From NCBI RefSeq assembly GCF_029961025.1, contig NZ_JASBVP010000006.1, positions 186,001-250,000 on the forward strand: 64,000 bases of DNA, read 5' to 3'. A program made the position numbers and the translations under genes. Positions 30,008-39,461 of this stretch are shown here, piece after piece. Under the pieces are notes generated by a model. The model searched no databases. It saw nothing but the letters and a program-made list of their open reading frames with translations, and had not been told where the DNA came from. Within the stretch, counting starts at the first letter, position 1, and every line of letters begins with the position of its first letter. The stretch is from Mycobacterium sp. GTDB taxonomy: Bacteria > Actinomycetota > Actinomycetes > Mycobacteriales > Mycobacteriaceae.

Positions 30008-30115
30008 CGCCTGGCGCGCCCGGGACCGTGCGAGCGCGGCCGCGCCGGCAGGAAACCCCGGCCGACACGGGCTTGACCGTTCAATGCCCCGGTGTTACCG
30101 CGCAGCCCGGTTGAA

Positions 30116-30619
30116 CTATGCGGTGCCCATAGGCCGGGAACCGGGTTTGGTCGCACGAATGATGGCGTGGTGTATTCCGTCGATGCGTTCCCGGGTGAAG
30201 GTGACCGACGCATCGGTGAACCCGGCCGCGGCCAGGGCGTCGAGGTACTCCTGCCTGGACAGCGCTCCGGCGATACAGCGAGCGTGGGTACCGCGTTCGG
30301 CGCGGTCCTCTGGTGTGAGACGGTCTTCGGCGACGGTGTCGGATATTGCGATCCGCCCACCGGGAACCAGGACGCGGAACATCTCGGCGAACACGGCCGG
30401 TTTGTTGAGCGACAGGTTGATCGTGCAATTGGAGATCACCACGTCAACCGAGGCATCGGGCATCGGGATGTCTTCGATGGCGCCCTTGCGGAATTCGACG
30501 TTGGTGACACCGGCTTTGGCTTTGTTCGCCTCGGCCAGGGCGACCATCTCGTCGACCATGTCGATTCCATAGACGAACCCGCTCGGGCCGACCCGGCGGG
30601 CCGCCAGCAGCACGCTCAT
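30116..30619 (-). pseudogene. 5'-truncated second arsM
   Basis: The 167-residue frame is homologous to the intact ArsM from its SAM-site end onward. MSVLLAARRVGPSGFVYGID aligns with the region starting at VLLSARRVGPSGFAYGID, and SNCTINLSLNKP and FRVLVPGGRIAIS follow. About 95 N-terminal residues are absent, including the vicinal cysteines and the glycine-rich SAM loop, so methyltransferase activity is not expected. The ATG at 30619 lies inside an ArsR operator-like motif, so the break point is exactly at the control site. The intact gene has ATCGACGTGCTGCT at the equivalent spot and this one ATCGATGAGCGTGCTGCT, suggesting a deletion at a short ATCGA match. It may still be transcribed. Confidence 0.8.
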
Positions 30620-30633
30620 CGATAGATGTCAAT
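30618..30633. promoter_or_regulatory. ArsR operator-like site before truncated arsM
   Basis: ATCGATAGATGTCAAT on the plus strand matches the sites at 29548 and 29588 and the one at 33717-33732. On the minus strand it reads ATTGACATCTATCGAT and runs into the ATG of the truncated arsM. It includes a TTGACA-like box. Confidence 0.55.
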
Positions 30634-30660
30634 GAACGGCCGGAACGGGATGCGCTGCGG

Positions 30661-32115
30661 TCACCGCCAACGAGCCGATCCGGTGAGCGGTTGGTTGGTC
30701 ACCGCCTGTGGATAGGCCGTCCCGCGGTATTGGCGCACCCAGTCCTGGGCCGCGATTTGTATTGCGTCCCAGGGTGATCCCAGAGGCGGGGTGTAGGACA
30801 GATCCAGCTCGCTGATGGCGTCGACGGTCAGGGCGTTAAAGATGGCGGTGGCGAAGATGTCGACGCGCTTGGCGATCTCGGCGCCGCGGTGCCCGACGAG
30901 CTGGGCCCCCAGCAGCATGCCGGTCCCCGGGTCACCGGTGATGCGGATGTGAATGGGAGTGGCACCCGGGTAATAGGCCTTGTGGTCATCGGCACTGCAG
31001 GCGTTGGTGGCCGGTGCCCACCCGCGGCCGGCGCTACGGGCCTCGTGGTCGCGTACTCCGGTGCGGGCAGCGACCAGGTCGAACACCTTGACGACCTGAG
31101 TGCCCAGGCTCCCGGCGAAGCGCGCATCACCGCCGACGGCGTTCTCGCCGGCGACCCGGCCCTGCTTGTGGGCGGTGGTGCCCAGCGGCAACCAGGTCAG
31201 TCCCAACAGGCGGTGATGGGTGTGCACGCAATCACCGGCGGCGAAGACATCCGGCAGATTGGTGCGCATGGTTTCATCAACCGCGATGGCACCCTTGACC
31301 CCGCGTTCCACCCCGGCGGCGGCGGCCAGGTCGGTATCCGGCCGCACACCGACCACGACCAAAATGAACTCCACCGTGCGGGTGATGATTTCGTCATGAT
31401 GACGCGCGGTGAGGGTGAGGCCACCGGTGTCCGCGCGGGTGATCGCGGTGACCGTGGTGTCGGTGAGCACCTCGACGCCGTGGCGTTCGAGTTCAGCGTG
31501 GATGAGGGAGCCGAGTTGGGTGTCGACGGTGGGCAGCACTTCGGGAAGGGCTTCGATCTGGGTAACGGCGATGCCCCGTAGGGTGAGGGCCTCGGCCATT
31601 TCCAGCCCGATGTAGCCGGCACCGATAATGGCCGCCGTCTTGGGGTTTCCGGCGGTCAACGACTTCATGACGGCGAAGGTGTCACCCATCGAGTGCAGCA
31701 GGTGAACCCCGTCTCGCGGGCCGAGTCGCCCAGGTCCGGTGAGTCCGCCGATGGGTGGGCGGGCGCTGAGGGCGCCGGTGGCCACGATCAATGCGTCGTA
31801 GGACAACTGACCCGGTTCCCCGCTGGCATTGAGGATTTCGAGGGTATGGGAGTCCGGGTCGATGCGGGTGGCACGGGTGTCGGTGAGCACCCGCATCCCG
31901 GTGGCCGCCAGGTCGGCGCCGGTGCGATGCGCCAGGTTGCTCCAGTGAGTGACCTCCCCGGACAGGTAGTAGGGGATGCCGCAGATCGAGAAGTTGGGAT
32001 AGCCATCGGCGACCACCACCGTCACCGCGGTTGCGGGATCCAGTTCGCGGGCGCGCAGGGCGGCACTTATGGCGGCGTCGCTGCCGCCCACGGTGATGAT
32101 ATGACGGGACACCAT
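30661..32115 (-). CDS. FAD/NAD(P)-dependent disulfide-type oxidoreductase of the arsenic operon
   Basis: This 484-residue flavoprotein belongs to the pyridine nucleotide-disulfide family. The N-terminus has ITVGGSDAAISAALRARE and the active-site text NFSICGIPYYLSG, with a single cysteine as in coenzyme A disulfide reductases and NADH oxidases. TAAIIGAGYIGLEMAEAL is the NAD(P) site and NLPDVFAAGDCVHTHH the second FAD motif. A C-terminal dimerisation domain follows. It is encoded between acr3 (49-base overlap) and the truncated arsM, so it is probably part of arsenic resistance, for example supplying thiol reduction. The substrate is not known. Confidence 0.85.
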   Translation of the reverse strand: MVSRHIITVGGSDAAISAALRARELDPATAVTVVVADGYPNFSICGIPYYLSGEVTHWSNLAHRTGADLAATGMRVLTDTRATRIDPDSHTLEILNASGEPGQLSYDALIVATGALSARPPIGGLTGPGRLGPRDGVHLLHSMGDTFAVMKSLTAGNPKTAAIIGAGYIGLEMAEALTLRGIAVTQIEALPEVLPTVDTQLGSLIHAELERHGVEVLTDTTVTAITRADTGGLTLTARHHDEIITRTVEFILVVVGVRPDTDLAAAAGVERGVKGAIAVDETMRTNLPDVFAAGDCVHTHHRLLGLTWLPLGTTAHKQGRVAGENAVGGDARFAGSLGTQVVKVFDLVAARTGVRDHEARSAGRGWAPATNACSADDHKAYYPGATPIHIRITGDPGTGMLLGAQLVGHRGAEIAKRVDIFATAIFNALTVDAISELDLSYTPPLGSPWDAIQIAAQDWVRQYRGTAYPQAVTNQPLTGSARWR

Positions 32116-33302
32116 GATGGATCTCCTTGTGGCGGTCGGGGTTTGGTCGATGACTGGGCGCTAGCAAGCAGCTCGGCTCGCCGCAGCGGCCGGCCGTCTT
32201 GCGGCCACGCCAGCCAACGGCGCAGCCGCAACGCCACGTAAACCAGGGCGAGCAGCACCGGCACCTCGATCAGTGGGCCGACGACCCCGGCGAGGGCCTG
32301 GCCGGAAGTGGCGCCGAATACGCCGATGGCCACCGCGATAGCGAGTTCGAAGTCGTTGCTGGCGGCGGAGAACGCCAGCGCCGCGGCGCGCGGGTAGGCC
32401 AGGTGCAGCCACCGGGCGACGGCGAACCCGCCGGCCCACATCACGGCGAAGTAGGCCAGCAGCGGCAGCGCGATCCGGGCCACATTCACCGGTTGCGAGG
32501 TGATCGTCTTGCCCTGCAGCGCAAACAGCACCACCACGGTGAACAGCAGCCCGTACAGCGCGACCGGCCCGATGCGCGGCAGCAGCCTGCTTTCATACCA
32601 TTCCTGGCCGCGGGAGCGTTCCCCGAGGGTCCTGGTGAGAAATCCGGCGACCAGCGGGATGCCCAGGAACACCACGACGGTGAGGGCGATGGCAGCGAAG
32701 GAGACGTGCAGGCTCTGGCTGGGCAGGCCGAGCCAGCCGGGCAGCACGTTGAGGTAGAACACCCCGAGCGCGGCGTAGGCCAGCACCTGGAAAACGGCGT
32801 TGAGGGCGACCAGCACGGCGGCCATCTCCCGGTCGCCGCAGGCCAGGTCGGTCCAGATGAGCACCATGGCGATGCAGCGCGCCAGCCCGACCAGGATGAC
32901 ACCGGTACGATAGGCGGGCAGGTCGGGCAGCAGCAGCCAGGCGAGGGTGAACATCACCGCCGGCCCGATGACCCAGTTGAGGATCAGCGACGCGGTGATC
33001 ATCCGGTGATCGGCGGTGATCCGCCCGATCTCCCGGTAGCGGACCTTAGCCAGCACCGGGTACATCATCAGCAGCAGCCCGAGGGCTATCGGCAGGCTGG
33101 TGCCGTGGATCGACACCGCGTCAAGCCCGCTGGCCAGACCGGGAATCAGCCTCCCCAGCAGCAGCCCGGCCGCCATGGCCAGCCCGATCCACAACGGCAA
33201 GAAACGATCCACGGCCGACAACCGGGTCAAGACGTCGGTATCGGCCACAGCCGGCGGGTAGGGGGTGCGAGGGTAAGGGCCTCGGGGGGAAGCGCTCATC
33301 AC
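32067..33302 (-). CDS. ACR3-type arsenite efflux permease
   Basis: The 411-residue membrane protein has about ten hydrophobic segments. The ACR3 signature GLARCIAMVLIWTDLACGD in the fourth or fifth segment contains the cysteine essential for arsenite transport, and FSAASNDFELAIAVAIGVFG is also typical. It exports As(III) with the proton gradient. It lies 34 bases downstream of an arsR gene and overlaps the oxidoreductase gene, giving an arsR-acr3-oxidoreductase operon. The start is uncertain. The ATG at 33302 adds a proline-rich leader, and GTG codons further in would start at VADTDVLTRL. Confidence 0.93.
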   Translation of the reverse strand: MMSASPRGPYPRTPYPPAVADTDVLTRLSAVDRFLPLWIGLAMAAGLLLGRLIPGLASGLDAVSIHGTSLPIALGLLLMMYPVLAKVRYREIGRITADHRMITASLILNWVIGPAVMFTLAWLLLPDLPAYRTGVILVGLARCIAMVLIWTDLACGDREMAAVLVALNAVFQVLAYAALGVFYLNVLPGWLGLPSQSLHVSFAAIALTVVVFLGIPLVAGFLTRTLGERSRGQEWYESRLLPRIGPVALYGLLFTVVVLFALQGKTITSQPVNVARIALPLLAYFAVMWAGGFAVARWLHLAYPRAAALAFSAASNDFELAIAVAIGVFGATSGQALAGVVGPLIEVPVLLALVYVALRLRRWLAWPQDGRPLRRAELLASAQSSTKPRPPQGDPSWCPVISSPWAAATPP

Positions 33303-33336
33303 CGATCACCGCCTTTCGTGTCGCGCCCGACGCTGA

Positions 33337-33708
33337 TCACCTGCCGACCCCGGTTGGGCTCTCGGCATCCAGCAGATCTGAAAGTTGTTGCAGTGCTTCA
33401 GGGACGATCCGGTAATACACCCAGGAGCCGCGCCGTTCGCTCGCCAGCAGCCCCGCCGACTTAAGCACCTTCAAGTGGTGGGACACGGTGGGCTGGCTCA
33501 CGGCAATGCCGGCCGAGAGCTCGCACACACAAACCTCCCCGCCACGGCGGCTGGCCACGACACTGAACAGCCGCAGCCGCACCGGATCCGACAACGCCTT
33601 GAGCTTTCCGGCCAGCTCATTAGCCGCGACAGGGGACAGCGGTTCACTCATCTCGGGCGCCAATTCGCAGTCCAAGGTCTCGATCGGGGTGGTTCGTGGT
33701 TTCGACAT
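33337..33708 (-). CDS. arsR: ArsR-family repressor (arsenic-responsive), copy 2
   Basis: This 123-residue winged-helix protein has LKALSDPVRLRLFSVVASR, VCVCELSAGIAVSQPTVSHH and WVYYRIVPEALQQLSDLL. As in copy 1, the CVC pair in the recognition helix region marks an arsenite sensor. It heads the operon with the efflux pump. An operator-like motif lies at 33717-33732, just upstream of its ATG. The two ArsR copies are clearly diverged outside the recognition helix, so they were probably acquired separately. Confidence 0.9.
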   Translation of the reverse strand: MSKPRTTPIETLDCELAPEMSEPLSPVAANELAGKLKALSDPVRLRLFSVVASRRGGEVCVCELSAGIAVSQPTVSHHLKVLKSAGLLASERRGSWVYYRIVPEALQQLSDLLDAESPTGVGR

Positions 33709-33716
33709 ATGTCGAT

Positions 33717-33732
33717 ATTGACAGCTATCGAA
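33717..33732. promoter_or_regulatory. ArsR operator-like site before arsR-acr3
   Basis: On the minus strand the site reads TTCGATAGCTGTCAAT, matching the pattern ATCGATAnnTGTCAAT at the other ars promoters at all but the first fixed base. It ends nine bases before the arsR ATG at 33708, a position suited to repression. TTGACA on the plus strand of the site could be part of a promoter element. Confidence 0.6.
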
Positions 33733-34064
33733 TCAATAGCCACCAACACCGGGTGAACAAGACGTGAACGATACCTGCCGTCTACCGGCCGGGCCGGGTA
33801 ATGCACCGTTTTCGTGCCGTTTACCGCGCGAGTTTAAATTCCGTGGCCTGTAGATATTTTCGGTGCAGTCCGCTGAGGGCGGGAACGGCACATGTCACCG
33901 GAATACGGTGTAGGGCCGAAAGTTTGGCGTGGGCGGCGATGGGCGGGATATGTGATGGCGAAGGCCGAACGCTGCCAGTCGATTATGCCGTGGTCGGCGG
34001 GGAACTTTTGCCGGCGGGGAGCGACTAACTCAGCAGCGCACCCCTTACATGGCAGGAGATACCA
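33733..34064. other. Gene-free interval between the arsenic operon and the Esx chimera
   Basis: About 330 bases with no supported gene. Short plus-strand frames end just before 34065 but carry no family text. By analogy with other Esx loci the partner esx gene should lie here. I cannot find its conserved W-x-G or C-terminal text, so it appears to be lost. Confidence 0.45.
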
Positions 34065-34247
34065 ATGGCGATCAACTACGGGTTCGGCGATGTCGACGCA
34101 ACCGGTGCCGCCCTGATCCGGGACCGGGCCGCGGTCAGCTACCGGGGTGCCCTGGGCAACGTGTGTGCCGCCGGCGACTTTTGGGTCAGCGCTGTGCTGT
34201 CGGTGCTGGCAATGGTGGTACTGGCGGTCGTCATCTGGGCGTTATGA
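34065..34247 (+). pseudogene. Chimeric remnant: EsxN-like N-terminus fused to a membrane segment
   Basis: The 60-residue frame (ATG at 34065, GGCAGGAG upstream) begins MAINYGFGDVDATGAALIRD and continues to CAAGDFW. This is the first helix and turn of the EsxI/J/K/L/N (Mtb9.9) family, where the turn normally reads AAGDFWGGAGS. Directly after FW it changes to VSAVLSVLAMVVLAVVIWAL, a perfect membrane helix that is foreign to Esx proteins, and stops. It looks like an esx gene whose second half was replaced by the 3' end of a membrane-protein gene. Whether the hybrid is made is unknown. A small single-pass protein is possible because signals and frame are intact. Confidence 0.65.
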
Positions 34248-34259
34248 GTGTGGGCCTGA

Positions 34260-35090
<831 letters not shown>

Positions 35091-35142
35091 CCGGGCCGAA
35101 ACCCGCAAACGGCGCGCCGCCACGACGACTCCCGGGGAGCAC

Positions 35143-35598
35143 ATGAGCAAAACCTTGCTGGTGGTCCACCACACTCCGTCGCCCACCACGCGCGAGCTGC
35201 TCGAAGCCGTGCTGGCCGGCGCCAACGACCCCGAAATCGAAGGCGTCGACGTGGTGGTCCGCCCGGCGCTGGCCGCGACGGTCTCCGACATGCTGGGCGC
35301 CGACGGCTACCTCTTCGGCACGACCGCCAACCTCGGTTACATGTCCGGCGCGCTCAAGCACTTCTTCGACATCGTCTACTACCCGAGCCTGGACTACGTG
35401 GCGGGTCGGCCCTACGGTCTGTGGGTGCACGGCAACAACGACACCGTGGGGGCGGCCGCGGCGGTGCACAAGGTCGCCACCGGGTTGTCGCTGACCAAAG
35501 CCGCCGACCCGCTCGAGGTGGTCGGCGAGCTCAACGCGGCGATTCGCGGGCGGGCCTACGAACTGGGCGGGACGCTGGCCGCGACGTTGATGTCGTGA
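35143..35598 (+). CDS. Flavodoxin-like NAD(P)H-dependent FMN reductase family protein
   Basis: This 151-residue protein has the flavodoxin phosphate loop near the N-terminus (VVHHTPSPTTRELLEAV) and the isoalloxazine-contact text FGTTANLGYMSGALKHFFD. YGLWVHGNNDTVGAA follows. It is likely an FMN-binding quinone or flavin reductase. The partner is unknown. The position directly after dapB matches the conserved hypothetical Rv2771c in H37Rv. ATG at 35143 follows GGGAGC. Confidence 0.82.
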   Translation: MSKTLLVVHHTPSPTTRELLEAVLAGANDPEIEGVDVVVRPALAATVSDMLGADGYLFGTTANLGYMSGALKHFFDIVYYPSLDYVAGRPYGLWVHGNNDTVGAAAAVHKVATGLSLTKAADPLEVVGELNAAIRGRAYELGGTLAATLMS

Positions 35599-35689
35599 CG
35601 ACGGCGGGTCCGCAACACCCACCGCGAGTTATCCGCCGCGAGGTCCCCGCCGCACCCGCGCACCCCGCAACCAGCAGGAAGGGGAATCT

Positions 35690-36460
35690 ATGACCGCTGT
35701 GGACTTGGCCGGACGTACCGCGATCGTCACCGGTGCGTCGCGGGGCATCGGGCTGGCGATCGCGCGTGAGCTTGCGCAGGCCGGCGCCAACGTGGTGCTC
35801 ACCTCCCGCACCCGGGAGAACGCCGAGGCGGCGGCGGCGCAGGTCGGCGGAAACGCGCTCGGCGTCGCCGCCCACGCGGCCGATGAGGGCGCCGCGCAGC
35901 GCTGCATCGATCTCACCCTGGAGCGTTTCGGCAGCGTGGACATCCTGGTCAACAACGCGGGTACCAATCCCGCGTTCGGTCCGCTGATCGAGCAGGACCA
36001 TGCCCGCTTCGCCAAGATCTTCGACGTCAACCTGTGGGCCCCGCTGCTGTGGGTTTCGCTGGCGGTCAAGGGGTGGATGGGTGAGCATGGCGGGGCGGTG
36101 GTCAACATCGCCTCCATCGGCGGCATGCAGGTCGCGCCGAACCTCGGGCTGTATAACACCACGAAGGCCGCGCTCATCCACGTCACCAAGCAGCTGGCGC
36201 TGGAGCTGTCCCCCCGGGTGCGGGTCAACGCGATCTGCCCGGGGGTCGTGCGCACCAGGCTCGCCGAGGCGCTGTGGAAGGGCTACGAGCGGGAGCTGTC
36301 GGCGTCCACGGCGCTGGGGCGCATCGGCGAGCCGGCGGATGTGGCGGCCGCGGTCGGCTTCCTGGTCTCCGACGCGGCCGGCTGGATCACCGGCGAGATC
36401 ATGGTCGTCGATGGCGGGCAGCTGCTCGGTGATGCGCGGTCTTTCCGGCCTCCGGCCTGA
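35690..36460 (+). CDS. Short-chain dehydrogenase/reductase (Rv2766c-like)
   Basis: This 256-residue classical SDR has the NAD(P) motif VTGASRGIGLAIAREL near residues 13-28, NNAG (LVNNAGTNPAFG), a catalytic Ser in NIASIGGMQ, Tyr/Lys in LYNTTKAALIHVTK, and the C-terminal GWITGEIMVVDGGQLLGD. It closely follows the FabG-like pattern and corresponds to Rv2766c (annotated fabG5) by order. Substrate unknown. ATG at 35690 is preceded by AGGAAGGGG. Confidence 0.88.
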   Translation: MTAVDLAGRTAIVTGASRGIGLAIARELAQAGANVVLTSRTRENAEAAAAQVGGNALGVAAHAADEGAAQRCIDLTLERFGSVDILVNNAGTNPAFGPLIEQDHARFAKIFDVNLWAPLLWVSLAVKGWMGEHGGAVVNIASIGGMQVAPNLGLYNTTKAALIHVTKQLALELSPRVRVNAICPGVVRTRLAEALWKGYERELSASTALGRIGEPADVAAAVGFLVSDAAGWITGEIMVVDGGQLLGDARSFRPPA

Positions 36461-36653
36461 ACGACGGGTGCATGGCCGGCGCCGGGTGCTTCCCGGTGAT
36501 CGGTTCCGGGCGGCCGCGCCCGAGCGCTGCCGGGCGCGGTGTCCTCGGCGCGCCTGCGGGTGCTGACCGCTGCTGGGGGTGCCGGTCGCGGGGGCGCCGG
36601 GATTGCGCTGGGGATAATGTCTGCGGAGTCGGACACGGAGGTAACGCACTCAG

Positions 36654-38624
36654 ATGACTGCACACGTGGAAGAGTTGGAGTTTCAGGCGGAGGCGCGTCA
36701 GCTGCTGGACCTGCTGGTCCATTCGGTGTACTCGAACAAGGACGCGTTTTTGCGGGAGTTGATCTCAAACGCTTCCGATGCGCTGGACAAGCTCCGGCTG
36801 GAGGCGCTGCGCAACAAGGAGCTGGACGTCGACACCTCCGATCTGCACATCGAGATCGAGACAGACAAGGGGGCGCGCACCCTGACCGTCCGCGACAACG
36901 GCATCGGTATGACGCGCGAGGAGGTCGTGGATCTGATCGGCACCCTGGCCAAATCCGGCACCGCCGAGCTGCGTCAAAAGTTGCGTGAGGCCAAGCAGGC
37001 GGTCGCCTCCGAGGAGCTGATCGGCCAGTTCGGGATCGGGTTCTACTCGACGTTCATGGTGGCCGACAAGGTCGAGCTGCTCACCCGCAAGGCCGGTGAG
37101 AGTGCGGCCACCCGATTTGTGTCCAGCGGTGAGGGCACCTACAGCATCGAGACCGTCGAGGATGCGCCGCAGGGAACGGCGGTGACATTGCACCTTAAAC
37201 CCGTGGACGTCGAGGACGAGCTGCACGACTACACCGCGGAGTGGAAGATTCGGCAGCTGGTCAAGAAGTACTCCGATTTCATCGCCTGGCCCATCCGGAT
37301 GCAGGTCGAGCGGCGCAGCCCGGCCTCCGATGAGGGCGAGGAAGACGCCGCGGGCGGCGAAAAGGGCCGGGAGGTGGTCACCCTCGAAACCGAGACCCTC
37401 AACTCGATGAAGGCGCTGTGGACCAAGTCCAAAGACGAGGTCACCGACGAGGAGTACAACGAGTTTTACAAGCACATCGCCCGCGCCTGGGACGACCCGC
37501 TGGTCGTCATCCCGATGAAGGCCGAGGGCACCTTTGAGTATCAGGCCCTGCTGTTCATCCCGTCGCACGCCCCGTTCGACCTGTATACCCGGGAGGCCAA
37601 GGTCGGGGTGCAACTGTATGTCAAGCGGGTGTTCATCATGGGCGACTGCGAGCAGCTGATGCCCCGATACCTGCGTTTCGTCAAGGGGGTCGTCGACGCA
37701 GAGGACATGTCGCTCAACGTTTCCCGTGAAATGCTGCAACAGGATCGGCAGGTCACGGCGATTCGCCGACGGCTCACCAAAAAAGTGCTCTCCACGATCA
37801 AGGATCTGCAGTCGCAGCGCCCCGAGGACTACCGCACCCTATGGGCCCAGTTCGGCCCGGTGCTCAAAGAGGGCCTGATATCGGACTTCGACAACCAAGA
37901 CACGCTGCTGCGGATCTGCTCGTTCGCCTCAACCCACAGCGACGAGCAGCTCACCACCCTTGCCGAGTACGTCGAGCGCATGAAAGACGGCCAGCAGCAG
38001 ATCTTCTACGCCACCGGTCAGTCGCGGGAGCAACTGTTGAACGCGCCGCACCTGGAGGCGTTCAAGGCCAAGGGCTACGAGGTGCTGCTGCTCACCGACG
38101 CGGTCGACGAGATCTGGACGGGGTCGGTGAGCGAGTTCGACGGCAAACCGCTGCAGTCGGTGGCCAAGGGCGAGGTGGACCTCGACTCCGAGGAGGAAAA
38201 AAAGGCGCACGAGGCCGAGCGTGAGCAACAACAGCAGGAGTTCGCCGACCTGCTGGGCTGGCTGAAGGAGACGTTGAGCGAGCACGTGACCGACGTGCGG
38301 TTGTCGGCACGGCTGACCGAGTCCCCGGCGTGCCTGATCACCCCCGTCTTCGGGTTCACCCCGGCGCTGGCGCGCATGTATCGGGCCTCCGGACAACCGG
38401 TTCCCGCCAGCAAACGGATACTCGAACTCAACCCGAAGCATCCGCTGGTCGCCGGCCTGCACCAGGCGTACTCAAACCGCCCGGACGGTGGATCGCCGTC
38501 CAGGGAGCTGGTCGAAACCGCGGAATTGCTCTACGGCACCGCCCTTCTCGCCGAAGGCGACGTACCCGAGGATCCGGCAAAGTTTGCCGGCCTGCTGGCG
38601 AACCGGCTGGCCCGCACCGTGTAG
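36654..38624 (+). CDS. htpG: Chaperone HtpG (Hsp90)
   Basis: The protein has 656 residues. The N-terminal ATPase domain has ELISNASDALDKLRLEALR, RDNGIGMTREEV and GQFGIGFYSTFMVAD. The middle domain has PFDLYTREAKVGVQLYVKRV and LNVSREMLQQDRQV with the conserved arginine. A C-terminal dimerisation domain follows. It is the bacterial Hsp90. In H37Rv htpG is at Rv2299c, far from here, so its placement between the Rv2766c-like SDR and the Rv2765-like hydrolase is a rearrangement. No HspR-type HAIR inverted repeat is evident in the 190-base upstream gap. Confidence 0.96.
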   Translation: MTAHVEELEFQAEARQLLDLLVHSVYSNKDAFLRELISNASDALDKLRLEALRNKELDVDTSDLHIEIETDKGARTLTVRDNGIGMTREEVVDLIGTLAKSGTAELRQKLREAKQAVASEELIGQFGIGFYSTFMVADKVELLTRKAGESAATRFVSSGEGTYSIETVEDAPQGTAVTLHLKPVDVEDELHDYTAEWKIRQLVKKYSDFIAWPIRMQVERRSPASDEGEEDAAGGEKGREVVTLETETLNSMKALWTKSKDEVTDEEYNEFYKHIARAWDDPLVVIPMKAEGTFEYQALLFIPSHAPFDLYTREAKVGVQLYVKRVFIMGDCEQLMPRYLRFVKGVVDAEDMSLNVSREMLQQDRQVTAIRRRLTKKVLSTIKDLQSQRPEDYRTLWAQFGPVLKEGLISDFDNQDTLLRICSFASTHSDEQLTTLAEYVERMKDGQQQIFYATGQSREQLLNAPHLEAFKAKGYEVLLLTDAVDEIWTGSVSEFDGKPLQSVAKGEVDLDSEEEKKAHEAEREQQQQEFADLLGWLKETLSEHVTDVRLSARLTESPACLITPVFGFTPALARMYRASGQPVPASKRILELNPKHPLVAGLHQAYSNRPDGGSPSRELVETAELLYGTALLAEGDVPEDPAKFAGLLANRLARTV

Positions 38625-38700
38625 GAGCCGCCCGGGGGTGCGGACGCGGCGCCCGTCCCCGGCCAACCGGGCCGCCTGACCGGCACCGGCGACCGACGGG

Positions 38701-39441
38701 TCAGCGCGGTAGCGCGGAGCCGAAGAACTCCCGCGTGGCCGCCCAGTGCCGTTCGGCTGCGGCGGCATCGTAGGGCGCGTTGTCGGGCACCGCGAAGCCG
38801 TGTGCGGCCGGATAGGTCTCGATGGTGTGGCGCACACCGGCCGCCGTGAGCGCTTTCTCGAGCTGCTCGGCCTGCTCGGGGGTGAACGAGCCGTCGTTCT
38901 CCGCCGCCGCCACATAGACCGCGGCCTGGATCCTGTCGGCCAGCAGATGCGGGCTGTCGGGCTTGTCGGTCGCCAGCCCACCGCCGTGGAAAGATGCGGC
39001 GGCCGCAACCCGATCCGGAACCCGTCCGGCCACCACCAGCGACGTCCGCCCACCCATGCAGTACCCGGTGGTGCCGAAACGCTCGCCCTTGACCTCGGGG
39101 CGGGCCGCCAGGTAGTCGAAGAACGCGGCGGCGTCCCGGGCCATCATGTCCGGCGTGACGCTGGCGATCATCGACATCAGCCGGGCGCGCTCCCCCGGGT
39201 CGCGGAACGCGGTGCGCATGTCGAAGGGAGCCCAGTCGCCGTGCCGGTAATAGATATCGGGCAGCAGCACCGCATACCCGAAGCCGGCCAGCTTGGCGGC
39301 CATCTGGTAAAAGGTGTCGCGCACGCCGCCGGCGTCGGGGTACATGACCACACCGGGCCACGGGCCCGCACCATCGGGGGTGAACAGGTGCACGGTGCAC
39401 ACGCCGTCGGCGGTGCGGATGCTGTCGGTGATGTGGGGCAT
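38701..39441 (-). CDS. Dienelactone hydrolase family protein
   Basis: This 246-residue alpha/beta hydrolase has DLH features. VVMYPDAGGVRDTFYQMAAK is near the N-terminus. TTGYCMGGRTSLVVAG contains the cysteine nucleophile in G-x-C-x-G, and FHGGGLATDKPDSPHL and PAAHGFAVPDNAPYD carry the later triad histidine. Dienelactone hydrolases open cyclic ester intermediates of aromatic breakdown. The actual substrate here is unknown. It matches Rv2765 beside thyA in H37Rv. Its start faces thyA across the 56-bp tandem repeat. Confidence 0.88.
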   Translation of the reverse strand: MPHITDSIRTADGVCTVHLFTPDGAGPWPGVVMYPDAGGVRDTFYQMAAKLAGFGYAVLLPDIYYRHGDWAPFDMRTAFRDPGERARLMSMIASVTPDMMARDAAAFFDYLAARPEVKGERFGTTGYCMGGRTSLVVAGRVPDRVAAAASFHGGGLATDKPDSPHLLADRIQAAVYVAAAENDGSFTPEQAEQLEKALTAAGVRHTIETYPAAHGFAVPDNAPYDAAAAERHWAATREFFGSALPR

Positions 39442-39461
39442 GGCTTCTGTTCTACTCCGCG

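Noticed and set aside
32199..33464. A 421-codon plus-strand frame over the acr3 gene
   Set aside because: Glu/Gln/His/Gly-rich noise opposite a membrane transporter. ACR3 motifs are clear on the minus strand.
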